This document shows, piece after piece, positions 12,632-24,772 of a stretch of DNA of 64,000 bases. Source of the stretch: Lepus europaeus. Taxonomy: Eukaryota > Chordata > Mammalia > Lagomorpha > Leporidae. The translations under genes were made by a program, and so were the position numbers. The notes under the pieces were generated by a model that worked only from the letters and a program-made list of their open reading frames with translations, did not search any database and was not told the DNA's origin. The first letter of the stretch is position 1. Every line of letters starts with the position of its first letter. The stretch is taken from assembly GCF_033115175.1 (NCBI RefSeq), contig NC_084837.1, forward strand, positions 8,756,266 to 8,820,265. The letters run 5' to 3'.

Positions 12632-12900
12632 TAGAGGTCTTCCATCTGCTGGTTCACTCCCCAAATGGCTGCAATGGCCAGAGCTGAGCCGATCCAAAGC
12701 CAGGAGCCAGGAGCCAGGAGCCTCTTCTGGGTCTCCCACACAGGTGCAGGGGCCCAAGGACTTGAGCCATCTTCTACTACTTTCCCAGGCCATAGCAGAG
12801 AGCTGGATCGGAAGAGGAGCACCCGGGACTCAAACCAGTGCCCATATGGGATGTCAGCACTACAGGTGGAGGCTAAGCCCACTACACCACAGTGCTGGCC
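12551..12900 (-). mobile_element. C-repeat SINE
   Basis: AAAGATTTATTTATTTGAAA, GA tract 12,597-12,628, head CACTACACCACAGTGCTGGC. Contains a small local triplication of AGCCAGG near 12,699-12,720. Confidence 0.9.
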
Positions 12901-13136
12901 CTTATATATCAAATTTTAAGGACACCATTAAGGGACAATACAGACCCAGAGTGGGAGAAGACATTTGCCCTATGTACAACCATAGAAGTATGACCACAGA
13001 TGACTTGAATTCAAAACATATAAACAACAAATCAGTGAGCAAAAGACACACAGCCCTATAGGAAAATGGCAAAATGTGGACATTTTACCAAAGAGGTTAT
13101 TGAGATATCCAATAAACATACACACAGTGTTCAACC

Positions 13137-13365
13137 TTGGGGCTGGTGTTGTGGCACAGTGGGCTAAGCTGCCAGCAGGGTGTCCCACGTGGACAGTTTC
13201 AAGTCCCGGCTGCTCCACTTCTGATCCAGCTCCCTGCTATTACACCTGGGAAAGCAGCAGAGGATGGCCCAAGTGCTTCGGCCCTGCACCCACATGGGAG
13301 ACTCAGATGGAGTTCCAGGCTCCTGGCTTCATTGCAGCCAATTGGGGAATGAACCAGCAGATGGA

Positions 13366-13400
<35 letters not shown>
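13137..13400 (+). mobile_element. C-repeat SINE, A-tail missing
   Basis: GGGGCTGGTGTTGTGGCACA head and CCACATGGGAGACTCAGATG; ends in a (TC)n tract at 13,368-13,398 without a clear A-tail. Confidence 0.88.
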
Positions 13401-13456
13401 CTATAATGCTGACATTCATAACCTCATTCACATGAATGTCAAGAAAATGAAAGTCA

Positions 13457-13730
13457 AGGCCGGCGCCGTGGCTCACTTGGCTAATCCTCTGCCTTGCGGC
13501 ACCAGCACACCGGGTTCTAGTCCCGGTTGGGGCGCCGGATTCTATCCCAGTTGCCCCTCTTCCAGGCCAGCTCTCTGCTATGGCCCGGGAAGGCAGTGGA
13601 GGATGGCCCAAGTCCTTGGGCCCTGCACCCCATGGGAGATCAGGAGAAGCACCTGGCTCCTGGCTTCGGATCAGCGCGATGCGCTGACCACAGCAGCCAT
13701 TGGAGGGTGAACCAACGGCAAAAAGGAAGA

Positions 13731-13772
<42 letters not shown>

Positions 13773-13800
13773 CACTCTCCCTGTCAAAAAAAAAAAAATG
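13457..13800 (+). mobile_element. Young-type C-repeat SINE, near full length
   Basis: GGCCGGCGCCGTGGCTCACT head, CGGGTTCTAGTCCCGGTTGG B-box, (TC)n at 13,736-13,766, tail CTGTC plus A run. Little decay. Confidence 0.94.
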
Positions 13801-13870
13801 TATCCTTAATACCTTTGTACTCCTCCCTTCTCCTCAATCCCTAACTATTAAAGGCCTACCACAAGGGCTT

Positions 13871-14115
13871 CAAGTTCAGCATCTGTGACTGCTGACTCCA
13901 TGGCTTAGTTTTGTTTGTGTTTTAATTGTGCATTCTTGGGATCTGGCTGCTTCCACTCACCCTCATGTTTGTGAAATTGGTCCATGCTGCTACTTGTAGC
14001 TACAGGTCACTCATTTTAGTTGCTACATTGTATTCCATTGTTATTTATTTGTTATTTCTGTTCTTGAGTATTTGGGTTCTTTCCAGTTCTCAGCTATTAT
14101 AAATAACACTGCTAT
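13871..14115 (-). mobile_element. LINE-1 3'-end fragment, opposite orientation
   Basis: CATTGTATTCCATTGTTATT, TTGGGTTCTTTCCAGTTCTC and ATTATAAATAACACTGCTAT are the antisense LINE-1 end pattern, inverted relative to the remnant just to the left. Confidence 0.65.
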
Positions 14116-15003
14116 GTGGAATGAAAGACGTCAGATACACGGTGTGTATGCTATGTGACTCCATCATCCTGGCTAAACCAGTCCTTGGCTTTACAGGGAG
14201 GGGCGTCCCCAGCAGAGGACAGAGGAAGTTATTTGGGTGCTGGGGTTGTCTTCTGGTCCTTGGCCTTAGGATGGCGACACCCTTCATGACCGTGTGAGTA
14301 ATGTCCTTTTACTCTTCTTAAAATCTACTTAGGAAACTCAAAACTCACCTGGCAGCAAGTTAGGCGGCGTATGTCCTTTGCTAGCCATGAACTAGAGAAG
14401 CCCCTTTATGAAGACAGCAAGCTGGAGCGACTCTACACAGAGGCTGGTCCCAGGTGCACCTGCCGGCAGCATCAGTGAGAGCGGGGGGCGTCCCTCCAGG
14501 GCTGCCCCTGGACCTCCTCGGTTCACAGGCCACAGACCTGCTTCCTTGGGCCTTCCCGCCATGTTCACACATGCGGGTGCTGGCTCGCCCCTCCTTGACC
14601 AGAAGGACCAAGAGCCGAGAGGACAGACGGTGGAAGCCACTGGTCCTTTCCTAGGCTTCCTGTACTGACTCAGCAGTGATGCACACCTGGGTGAAATGAG
14701 ACTAAGAAGCACTTCTTAACGACCTTAAATTCCGTTACATGGACACAGAGAAAGAGTTGATTCATGCAAGCTTGCAGATCAATCCGAATGTAAATCCTCA
14801 CACAGCACTGAGTCAGCGTTCCCTGATGAGCGGCTTGGGCTCGTGTCTACACTGGGGCTTCCCGCTGGCTGGGGTCTCCACCTGGCTCTGTGATAACTGG
14901 AGTACTAGCTGCATGCGACACATCCCAGTTTACCAGAATATGTGTGTTTAAAACAGGAGGTGAGAAAGCTGACGTTTATATTGATTTTTATCACGTTGTC
15001 TAT
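14116..15003. other. Intergenic DNA, nothing recognised
   Basis: No supported gene; short frames only. Confidence 0.5.
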
Positions 15004-15357
15004 AAGAGTGTTTCTGGGGCCGGCACTGTAGCATTGTGGGTAAAAGCTGCCACCTGCAGTGCCGGCATCCCTTATGGGCACCTGTTCAGGTCCCGGCTGC
15101 TCCACTTCTGATCCAGCTCTCTGCTATGGCCTGGGAAAGCAGTAGAACATGGCCCAAGTGCTTGGCTTCTGTACCCACGTGGGAGACCCGGAAGAAGCTC
15201 CTGGCTCAACTCTGGCCATTGCAGCCATTTGGGAGTGAGCCAGCTGATGGAAGACTTCTGTCTCTCTCTCTTTCTCTGCCTCTCCTTATCTTTCTGTGTA
15301 GCTCTGACTTTCAAGTAAATAAATAAATCATTTTTTTTTAAAAAAAGAGTGTTTCTG
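15004..15357 (+). mobile_element. C-repeat SINE with 13-bp target-site duplication
   Basis: Flanked by AAGAGTGTTTCTG at 15004-15016 and 15345-15357. Head GGGGCCGGCACTGTAGCATT, CCACGTGGGAGACCCGGAAG, A-rich tail with AAATAAATAAATC. Confidence 0.95.
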
Positions 15358-15459
15358 AATTCAGTGTCTATCCAAACAGATAAAAGCTGCTTGGAAATCA
15401 GTTAAGTGCCTTTAATTAAGGCCAACAAGTCTCAAGGATCTCCAGTGTGGGTAGGCAGT

Positions 15460-15495
15460 TTTTATTATTATTACTATTATTATTATTATTATTAT
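15460..15495. repeat. (ATT)n microsatellite
   Basis: About 11 units with one ACT interruption; a (CTT)n tract follows at 15,612-15,640. Confidence 0.9.
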
Positions 15496-15654
15496 CCTGT
15501 AATAATTTTATTCTCAAATGGCTTTCGGTTCTGGACTGGAACTGAGGGTAGAGGGAATAAAGCTGTCTTCTTCCTCCTGGGAAGCCCTCCCAGGTCTCCT
15601 GCACTGTAAAATTTCTTCTTCTTCTCCCCCTTCTTCTTCATTAAAGGTTCCCCG

Positions 15655-15776
15655 GGCACATTAGCAGGGAGCTGGATCAGAAGTGGAGCAGCCGGGACCT
15701 GAACAGGTGCTCACAGGGGATGACAGCTCTGCAGGCGGCAGCGTAACCCTCCGCGCCCCAGCTCTGGCCCCCTCAA
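15655..15776 (-). mobile_element. C-repeat SINE head fragment
   Basis: TTAGCAGGGAGCTGGATCAG through CCCCAGCTCTGGCCCC; only the 5' third of the element (reversed). Confidence 0.8.
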
Positions 15777-18700
15777 AGTTCCTTCTACAACCTCCAAGAG
15801 CAGCACCGGGAGCTCCGAGGCCAGTGTCTGAATTTGCTTTCCCCCTCCTGGCGGGGCCTTCTCGCGAGAGACAAGGAAAGCCCGGCTGACCCAACAGGCA
15901 AAGGGGTGGGGGCTGTTATTTCAAATATTATCCAGTCCGGCCCCCAGCACCAGCCTCGTGCCTTGCCCTTTGTCAAATCCTAGGTAACGACCGAGTCCGC
16001 ACCTGACCCGATCCTCCTGCCAGCCCGGGCACGCTGACGCCATGCCCTGCGGTTCAGAGCTCAGCAGGAGCATGGAATGTGATCCCCGGCCCTCCAGGAA
16101 CTTGCCAGGAGAAGCCTCGACTGCTGTAGGCTCTGCCACCTCTCGCTGGGATGCCAGCTTGGCCCGGGGGCCAGAGCACATCCAGGACCCATGATCTGGT
16201 GACTCCCTCTGCCTCTTCCCCTCACACCCAGCAGGTTGTTCAACACTCCGTGGCCTGGTCTTGCTGCTGGAAGATGTCAAGGACAGTAGCTTTCTTTCCT
16301 CCTGATGGTTTCATGGCTTGCACAGGTGCAGCGCTGGGCTGCCAGCCCCGGTAAAATGCAGCTTGTACTTCAGCCACTTGCACGTCTGCTACATCTAGCC
16401 AGGCACTTTGTTTCAGAAAAGTGAAACAGTCCTCAGGTGGCATACAAATATAACGAGCCAGTTGCTATGGAATGCACCAACACGTACCCCAGTGCCTTCA
16501 TCCGAGAGTCTCCCTCCCTAGTATCTCCACTTGGATTTGTTTCTCGGCTGTCTCTCCCCTAAGCGTGACTTACGTGCACCAACCGAGCAAAGTTCCTAGA
16601 CAAAGGTGTGTTCAGCCCCGCGGGCTCTAACAGTTGGAGGGGTATCCGTGGGAAGCAGCCCCAGTGAGCATGGTGAAGCAATCCGCTTTGGCAGAATCAA
16701 CAGGAGGTTTGCATTCAAACCAGACACACAGAGTGCTTCCTTGGCTCCTCCCTGTGCCTCCAGCCTCACACATCTTGTTTGTACCCACGCTTCTTCTTTA
16801 TTCTGTAGCAGCATCAGAGGGTCCCTGAACTCCCTCTTCCTGCTCAGATCATCAGAATCTTTTGACTCCAAGGGTGATTAATAAGTTCAAAATGGTTTCT
16901 CTAAATGATGGTCTCACATAAGAAAGTATTGCAATAGGGACCCAAGGTAACACACTTTCAATCCACCTGTGCATGTATCTTTTTCTTGTTTCGTTTTCAA
17001 GTTGTCTCTTCCCAGCCTTGTATTATTTTCCTGGGACTATTTTAGCACAGGGCACTGTCTCTTCTCCCCCAGGACTGCCCAGGGCCCCGGGCTGCCCCGT
17101 AAGTGTAAGAATCCCCAGCATCAATTTCTCACAGAGAGGGGTGAGGCTGGAGCAAAACCAAGCCAGGCTGCACCTGTGTGGGTGGCGCTCTGCAGAAAGG
17201 CAAATGTCACAAGGAAGAGCCATTCCCGGATTCCAGTCACCTAATTTATCCGGATTCCCTTTTCCTTTGTGGAGTGAAGGATTCACTGAAGCAAAATCAA
17301 CAGAGCCTGGGGGAACTTTATAGAAACAAAGAAAATAAATACTGCTATTGCGAAAGTATACTTTGACAGATTTTGTATCCTTTCTTTACCACTCTGGCTG
17401 GGAGTAGGAGGTGAAAGACTGACAATCGGTCTTTCCCTGAATACAACAGCTGTATTTCAGGGCTTTCAGGCTCATCGGATTTTAGGGCCAGAAACGAGCT
17501 GTATTAGTTATTTATTGCTGCATAAAACACGACTTCAAATCAACACAGATTTACTGTCCCAGTTTCTCAGGGTTTGGGAACCGGACGTGGTTTTGTTGGC
17601 TGGGTTGTTTGGTGCTCAGGGTTCCTGCACAGCGCAGCCAGGCAGCAGTCATCGCCAGGGTTGTCTGGAGCTGGTGAGCCCACTGCCACGCTCACTCCCG
17701 TGCGAACCGGCAGCCCTCAGTCCCCAGAGGCTGCTGTTCCGGGGGTTCTTCACCACCTGGACCTCTCCAAAGTTCGCCCATGACGTGGCTCTGACGGGCA
17801 CGAGGACCACAGGAAGGAGAGTGGCTGTGGTGGTGGGGAAGCCTTGGGGCCTTGTGTAACACGTCAGTAGTGGCGCACCAGCTCTCCCTGTTACAACATG
17901 AGAGCCAACACCAGGAGGTGGGGGTTGCTGGGAGCATCTTGCGGGCTGGCCTCCCCACCCACCCACCCATAGAGGCTACCTAGTCTAATTCCCTCAACTA
18001 TAGCCCAGGAACCCAAGAGCACACCAAGGTTAACATCCAAAACAGGACTCCCCACAGTCCAGCACGCTGCGACTCAGCTACTCTGCGTCTGGCTGAATTG
18101 GCACTCACAAGAGCCAGGGCTGGCCGGGCAGCGGGAAGAGCGCACTCGCGGTGGCTGCCCACGAGGTCACGGGAGTCGTGTGGAGCGGGGTCTGCTGAGT
18201 GAAGCTGACAATGGTCTGTTGATGAAACACTGGGGGAAGGGAGACCCGATTTCCCCCAGCGCCATCAGTAGCGCTCTGAGTTGGGCTCAGTCCAGTACCG
18301 AGGGATTAGGCAGGTGGGGAGGAAGGGGGTGGGGCTAGGCTGAGAGTCTGATGTGGCCTGGACATCTCCAGACCGAGCTCTGAGCTGCAAACACAGCAGC
18401 ATTAGCCAGAGTCCAAGGTCAGAGTCACCTTCCTGACTACCGTTGACCGCACCCTGCAGCAATCGGGAAGGAAGACCCTGGCAGCTTTTCCGAGAGGGGA
18501 GGTCTGAGGCCGTGGCTCCCTCTGCTCACTCCGCCAGAGGGCCTGATTTTGTGATGGAGAAAATGAAATCAGCTTCCTGACCGCAGGTGTCTGTGTCATC
18601 AAAGCAACCCCCAAATACAGCAGGGACACATTCAAGCACAGCAGGTGCACCCCTGTCTGCTCCCTGTGGAGAACTACCATTGCCCACTGATTTAACTGGC

Positions 18701-18974
18701 CGTGAGTGGACGTGGGAGACGTCCTGTTGGGGGTGGCGATGGGAGGATGTGGGTTGGGGGCTGCATTTCCCCAGCCCACCCCCAGGATCCTTCAGGAAGG
18801 GGAACAGAGGTGACCAGTGGAGGTCAGTTACAGAATGTGTCCAACCTGACCCATTACCTATCACCATTAGAAAACTCATGGGTGTTGATGGATGGCAGGC
18901 CGATGTTATTGATTGAAGTGGTAGCTAGTGTCACAGTTGGTGAGCAATTTTGAAATTATAAAGCAAGCCTTATT
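15777..18974. other. Intergenic DNA; old repeat at about 17,505-17,830
   Basis: TGTATTAGTTATTTATTGCT and the following CATAAAACACGAC resemble a widespread ancient mammalian repeat (TAGTTTGCTAGGGCTGC-type); I cannot name the family securely. The rest is unique with no supported gene. Confidence 0.45.
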
Positions 18975-19251
18975 ATTTTTTTTAGAATTACTTTTATTTA
19001 TTTGAAAGACAGACTTACAGACCACAATGGTCAGAGCTGAGCTGATCTGAAGCCAGGAGCCTGGAGCTTCCTCGGGGTCTCCCATGTGGGTGCAGGGGCC
19101 CTAGGACCTGGGCTATCCTCCACTGCTTTCCCAGGCCACAGCAGAGAGCTGGAGCGGAAGTGGAGCAGCCGGGACTCGAACTGGTGCTGACACGGGATGC
19201 ATGCTTTGCAGGTGGCAGCCTTACCTGCTGTGCCCCAACGTCAGCCCCTAA
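18975..19251 (-). mobile_element. C-repeat SINE, GA tract lost
   Basis: TTATTTATTTGAAAGACAGA passes directly into CAATGGTCAGAGCTGAGCTG, so the GA tract and adjoining block are missing; head CCCCAACGTCAGCCCC. Confidence 0.88.
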
Positions 19252-20917
19252 AACTTTGGATGCCATGCTAAGTAACATTATTTTCCTTACTTCAGTTTTG
19301 GGCTGTTCACTATTAAGGGGTGTGAGGAATCGTGCTAGTTCATGACTAGTGTGATTGCTAAGACTTTGCCATCAGTGAACTGAGACGAGAAACAGGTGGA
19401 CGAGGAGACAGGTGGAAAGGCTGAGATGCCACAGGCTTTGAGGAGCTCTGATGAGGGGGTGACAAGCTCTGTGGCATCAGCTGACCTTCTGAAGCCCCAC
19501 GGGTTTGTTAAGAGACAGAATCTGTCTGAGAGCTCGGAGACTGAAGGTGACGCCTCCGAGACCGCGGATGCCTGCTTGGCTGCAAGGAGCCCTCAGCCGC
19601 AGGCAGAAGGTTGGGTGGGGGGAGGGGCCAGGGCCAGGCTCTGACTGTGAGAGGCTGAACTCTCATTTAGGCGGCTCGCCCACGTCCAGGTCAGAGCCTG
19701 GCGGGGGAGGAGCAGGACTTGGAGATGGGAAGGGTGGGGACCTGGGAACTACAGGTGAGAGCAGACTCACCTCCAAGCTCTGGGCTTGCAGAAGTGACCA
19801 GCTCCCCTGGGGGAGTACAGAGCCGCCCTCTTGACCGTGTGCAGGCCACAGGTGAGCAGGTGCCCTGTAAGACAATGCTGTGTCTGGGGTAAACCCTCTC
19901 TCTCCTGGTCCCCAGGCCTACCTCTCCGTCAAAAGCATGGAAGTGCTAGGCCTGCTCAGGAAGGAGAGGAATTGCAGCACCCAGGGGGTGACCTGGAGAG
20001 ACCTGGAGGCCTGGAGCAGGGGTCCTGGAGGTACCAGGTCAAGGTGGGCTGTGGGCCAAGGCCAAGCTTCTGGGTGGGGGAGCGCTGTTCATGGGGGGAT
20101 CTTCCAGGGGTCCTGGAGGTACCAGGTCAAGGTGGGCTGTGGGCCAAGGCCAAGCTGCTGGGTGGGGGAGGGCTGCTCATGGGGGGGTCCTCTTCCGTGT
20201 CAAGGAATCACCCCTGACCCGGGCTCTGGGGTACTGTGCCGATGTCCTGCTGGGATCACTGTGGGAAGCCTGGAAAATGGATGGCCCAAGCAGGTGCAGG
20301 GAGGGCCAGAGAGCCCAGAGAAGGGGGCAGAAGAGAAGCCCCCCCCCCCCGTGGCTGACAATGTCCCCCAGGAGGCTTGGGGACACACCCTTTCCCTGTC
20401 TCCAGGCCTGCGTCTGCTCTCAGACCCAGAAAGCCCCGGATGAAGGAAGAACCCAGCAACCTCCAGGGCAAGCGAATAGAGTTCTGACTCCCCGGCTTCC
20501 CCAGTAGACCACAGCCATTGACACGGAGCAAAGGGGAAAACCTGTTGCTTTTCTGAGTGGTGGGTACCTACTGAAGGGCCCAAATGCATGCTGATACCCA
20601 GGGAGCCAAGGACCACCGTGGCTCCCCGGTGACAGTACAGATACACGGGGTCATGTCACAGCCAGAGCCCTGGCCCAAGGTGCAGTGGGGGCGGGAGTAA
20701 CACACCTGCCTCTCATGGGACTGGGTGGGAGCAGCGTGGGGCCGACAGGGAATGGCTGGCAGTGGTGGCGAGGGAGGAAGCAGCACAGTGTGGCTGCACT
20801 GGGAGGGACTCCCCAGACCCCCAGCCCATGAGGAAAGAGCCTGTGCCCCCCTGTTGCTTGCAGTAAGAGCAAGGAGCTGCCTTTTTAAAAGGCCAATTCA
20901 CTCTTGTTTTAGTTCTT
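19252..20917. other. Intergenic DNA around the 88-bp duplication
   Basis: GC-rich unique sequence with a C run at 20,341-20,350. The overlapping 128-187 codon frames come from the tandem duplication and base composition. Confidence 0.5.
20019..20194. repeat. 88-bp tandem duplication
   Basis: Copies begin at 20019 and 20107 with GGGGTCCTGGAGGTACCAGG and stay nearly identical for 88 bp; a third copy starts (GGGGTCCTC) and stops. Confidence 0.92.
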
Positions 20918-20952
20918 TTTTTAAAAAAATGTATTTGAAAGGCAGAGTTACA

Positions 20953-20994
<42 letters not shown>

Positions 20995-21256
20995 CTTTTA
21001 TTTACCAGTTGACTCCCCAAATGGCCACAGCAGTCTGGGTCGGATGAGGCCAAAGCCAGGAGCCAGGAACTCCATCTGGGTCTCCCATATGGGTGTCAGG
21101 GGCCCAAGCACTTGGGCCAACTCCCACTGCTGTCTCAGGCACATCAGCAGGGAGTGGGCTCAGAAGTGGAGCAGCCAGGACTGGAACCCGCGCACGTGTG
21201 AGACCCTGGCATCACAAGTGGTGGCTCCACCTGCTGCACTGCGCCACGGCCCCAGC
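20918..21256 (-). mobile_element. C-repeat SINE
   Basis: TTTGAAAGGCAGAGTTACAG, GA tract 20,956-20,992, head CTGCGCCACGGCCCCAGCAG. Confidence 0.9.
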
Positions 21257-21776
21257 AGTCTGCACTGTAGCGCACCCTCCAGGAATGCCAAAGTACAACA
21301 GCCCAAACCTGGGCCTTTGCACACCGCACGGCAAGGTGCTGTTTGTTCTGACTACAAAGACGAGGAGACAGACGGGGGACGGCGCTATGCTCAAGGTCTC
21401 GCTGAGGCCAGGTGCTGGGCGAGGAAGCAGCTCAGTGCCCCCTGTGCCTCTGTGCCCAGCCAGCAGGTGCATCACCCATTCACCCATTCGCACTGTTTCA
21501 TTTCCTACCTGGCCAAACCTGTCGGAGACGAGTGTGCCTCCCGGCCCACAAACTTAGGTGTGCAGGGAAAAAGACAGACTTGATTTTTCTGAATTTCTAC
21601 CTGATTTCTCTTTGTAGGCCCTATTTTCACCAGGGGGATGGGAACTCAATTTCTTCCAGTTCAGGGTTCCATGGCCCCTCCCCTGCGGCACCGTCATTGT
21701 TAGGACTTGGTGCCGAGGCGCCAGGGTTGGGCACCTACCCATCCTCCTGTCACCCGGCCATGAGTAGCCATCCAAA
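21257..21776. other. Intergenic DNA, nothing recognised
   Basis: No supported gene or repeat. Confidence 0.5.
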
Positions 21777-22145
21777 AGGTGTTTGCTCTTTTTTTAAATT
21801 ATTATTTATTTTTTATTTTTGACAGGCAGAGTGGATAGTGAGAGAGAGACAGAGAGAAAGGTCTTCCTTTGCCGTTGGTTCACCCTCCAATGGCTGCCGC
21901 GGCCAGCGCACCGCGCTGATCCGAAGGCAGGAACCAGGTGCTTCTCCTGGTCTCCCATGGGGGTGCAGGGCCCAAGGACCTGGGCCATCCTCCACTGCAC
22001 TCCCCGGCCACAGCAGAGAGCTGGCCTGGAAGAGGGGCAACCGGGACAGGATCGGTGCCCCGACCGGGACTAGAACCCGGTGTGCCGGCGCTGCAAGGCA
22101 GAGGATTAGCCTGTTGAGCCACTGTGCTGGCCAGGTGTTTGCTCT
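21777..22145 (-). mobile_element. Young-type C-repeat SINE with 13-bp target-site duplication
   Basis: AGGTGTTTGCTCT at 21777-21789 and 22133-22145. Internal GACAGGCAGAGTGGATAGTG, CGACCGGGACTAGAACCCGG (reversed B-box) and head CACTGTGCTGGCC. Confidence 0.96.
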
Positions 22146-23304
22146 CTATCTGCGAAGGCGGAGGCTGGAGCAAAGGGGCACAAGGGACAGCCGAGTGAGT
22201 TGTGCACTGCACAAGCTCGTCTGGATGAGAGGATGGTGGCACTGAGATCCAGGCCAAGTCCCGGAGGGGAGTCCATGGCTGCTCCCACCCAAAGGGAAGC
22301 CTCATTAGCACTAGGGGCCGCCCGTGCCCAGCTCCTGCACCTGTGGCCGCCTCCAGCTGTGCAGAAAGGGAGCCTTTCTCTGGACTGCACGAGGACTCCC
22401 TGGGGCAGGCTGGGGCCCCGCATGGCTGCCCTCACCGCTTTGTGATTCTCCTCCCTTCTGGGCAGTGCGCAGCCTTTGGGTGCCTGGGCCGTCTCCCCAG
22501 GGCGAGGCCGCAGCCCTTCCCCGAGGCTGCCCCTGGCCCCCCCACCCCAGAACTGGACTTCTGCTCTCTCCTTGCCAAGCTCTGCCCAGCAAGGATGGTG
22601 CTCCCGGGCCTGCTGGCTGGAGTCCTCCCCAGGGCTGGACAGCCGGGACTGGGGAGGTCGAGGTCTGGCCGAAAGCAGGGTTTTTAGCTTTGGGCTTTCT
22701 CAGAATGCTCCCCTGGGGCAGTGAGAAGAAGGAACGCGCTGGGGTCGGGGACCCCATGCCTGCGGTCCCCCCTCTCCCATCCGGGATTCTCCAGGCAGGG
22801 GAAGACCCACCATGGCCACCTCCCAGGGCCGCCCCGCTGTGTCCCGGTCCCCTGCAGTGCCTCCAGCTTGCCTCCAGGGGGCGCTGATCCCGAGCCCTGC
22901 TGCCCACCTGCTTCGCCGTAGTTTTGCGATCCCCTGAGTTGTTTTCTATGGGAGATCCGACACAGGCGGAGAACCTGCCAAAGAGGGCAGTCGTTGAACA
23001 ATTTCCTTCTAAGCCATTGCCACACCACAGGGGTGAGCAGTGAATTTTTAATTTTAGACCAATTCTAGAAAAAAAAATTATAGGCCTTTTTTCCATTCAA
23101 AGATTATTTTATTGAATCCCATGGTGAAATATATACATATATTCCCCTAATGTGTATGTTTTTATTCTTATAGTTTAGATTGTTTGCTTTATTGAATAGA
23201 ACAGCGATAAGAAGTGAAATTTGCAGGGTTATTTTTGCCATTGAGTTATGAACAGAAATGCCTATTCATATGGTAGCAACACTGATGCAGCTTACAGAAA
23301 ATTT
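22146..23304. other. Intergenic DNA, nothing recognised
   Basis: GC-rich to about 22,960, then AT-rich. Frames of 187 (plus) and 261 (minus) codons overlap here without recognisable homology. Confidence 0.5.
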
Positions 23305-23590
23305 TTAAAGGATTTATTTATTTATTTATTTGAAAGGCAGAGTGAGTGACAGAAAGGGAGAGAGAGAGAGAGAGAGAGAGATCTTCCATCTGCTAGTTCA
23401 CTCCCCAAATGGCCTCAGCAGCCAAGGTCTTGGCCAGGAACTTCATCCAGGCCTCCACATGTGGGGCAGTGGCCCAAGTACCAGGGCCATCATTCTCTGC
23501 CTTCGCAGGCGCATTAGCAGGAGGCTGGATTGGAGGCAGAGCAGCCAGGCCTGGAACCCACCCTCTGCCGAGGGATGCTGCCGGTCTTCC
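23305..23590 (-). mobile_element. C-repeat SINE, diverged
   Basis: AAGGATTTATTTATTTATTT, GA tract 23,356-23,381, TCTTCCATCTGCTAGTTCAC; the head is poorly preserved. Confidence 0.85.
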
Positions 23591-24687
23591 TGCTGCCCCA
23601 GCTTTCGAATTTTCTTACCAACAATCGTGAAATGTGCCGTAGTCCAGTCGGAAGCCCCAGAGAGCAGACGGATGCTCGCAGCGCTCCTCATGTGTGGCTG
23701 CAGCTGGTGGATGCGTGCAGCATGACACAAATGCTGGGTAACATGTTTGCTGACCTTGACAGACACGGACCAGGCAACTAAGAAATCTCACGACGCAACG
23801 GCTTTGCCGGTCTAGATCATGGTTTTGAAACACTGGAGAATAGTGTGCAAATGTTCGTGCTATTCACAATTCAGCTGCCACAGACACAACCCACTGCTAA
23901 GTTTAAGTTGCATTGCTAGCATCTCCTCACCACTTTCTCAAGGCTAGGCAGCCAGCAAAGCAACGCATCAGCTCAGTGAGAAGTCACGTACTGACTTCCA
24001 CTGTGCACCAGCTACCAACCAGACGCCTGGGGACATGGGATTCAGTTGGGCTCATTAAATAGCATTTCCAAGATGCGTGTACACGTGTCACGCAGAATTC
24101 AAGAGCAGATCATAGGAAGACAATTAGGAAGTGATAAGTTTTGAGTATCTCCACTTTCTGTATGGTTAAACTACTGTACTTTAACGTTCAACAATGGCTA
24201 TTTAACAAGTGGTTCACAAAATTCCTGAGAAGCTAACGGTTGGGACTCAGTAGCTGGTGGGAGCCGGCCCGGTGACTTCTGCCTCCGCAGGGCAGGAGGC
24301 AGGAGGGCAGGAAGCGAGGTGGGTCGGGCTGCATTCTGCAGCTCCGGTGCCCCAGGGACTCCCTCTGCCAGAGCCCCAGGCTCCCGCAGGCTCAGCCAGG
24401 GCTTGCCGGCTTCTCACTGTCTCAGGTCCCCGGCGGTGTCTTCATCCCCTCCGTGAGGACCCTTCTCCTCCGATCAGCCGTCCCCCGCCCTCCCAGCGGG
24501 CGGTGTTTCTGGCTGCTCTCCTGCTCACAGCCTCTACTTACCTCTCCTTCCCAGCTTAAGAACTGTGGCCCTTGGGTAAGTTACTGAAATCCAGATGCCA
24601 GGTATCTGTGAAGTTGTCCTTTCTCCTTAAGTTCCTAATCCAAACAAAAGAAACCATCACCGGAAAGTGTAACGTCCCAGGAGGTAA
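23591..24687. other. Intergenic DNA, nothing recognised
   Basis: No gene or repeat that I can support. Confidence 0.5.
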
Positions 24688-24772
24688 ATTATATTATATT
24701 ATATTATATTATATTATATTATATTCAATATCATGTATACACACATACACACACACATACATACATACATTT
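24688..24772. repeat. (ATATT)n pentanucleotide array followed by CA/CATA repeat
   Basis: About eight ATATT units to 24,725, then a CACATACA-type tract to 24,771. It sits about 0.6 kb upstream of the SYNM start region. Confidence 0.92.

Larger units (their letters stand above)
8030..13870 (+). mobile_element. Old LINE-1 remnant split by nine SINE insertions
   Basis: The pieces read in order along LINE-1 ORF2: an RT-region phrase at about 8,100-8,180 (ATGCAGAAAAAGCATTTGAC), 9,480-9,900, 10,200-10,440, 11,510-11,700 and 12,040-12,540. The last ends with the TGTTCTGGAATTCACTAGTG 3'-region signature of LINE-1M types. A further piece lies at 12,900-13,136. All reading frames are broken. Confidence 0.75.

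Noticed and set aside
8030-13870. Intact LINE-1 reverse transcriptase
   Set aside because: Only fragments with many stops and nine SINE interruptions.
22311-23096. 261-codon minus-strand frame
   Set aside because: No recognisable motif, homolog or splice context; GC-rich unique DNA overlapped by an unrelated plus-strand frame.
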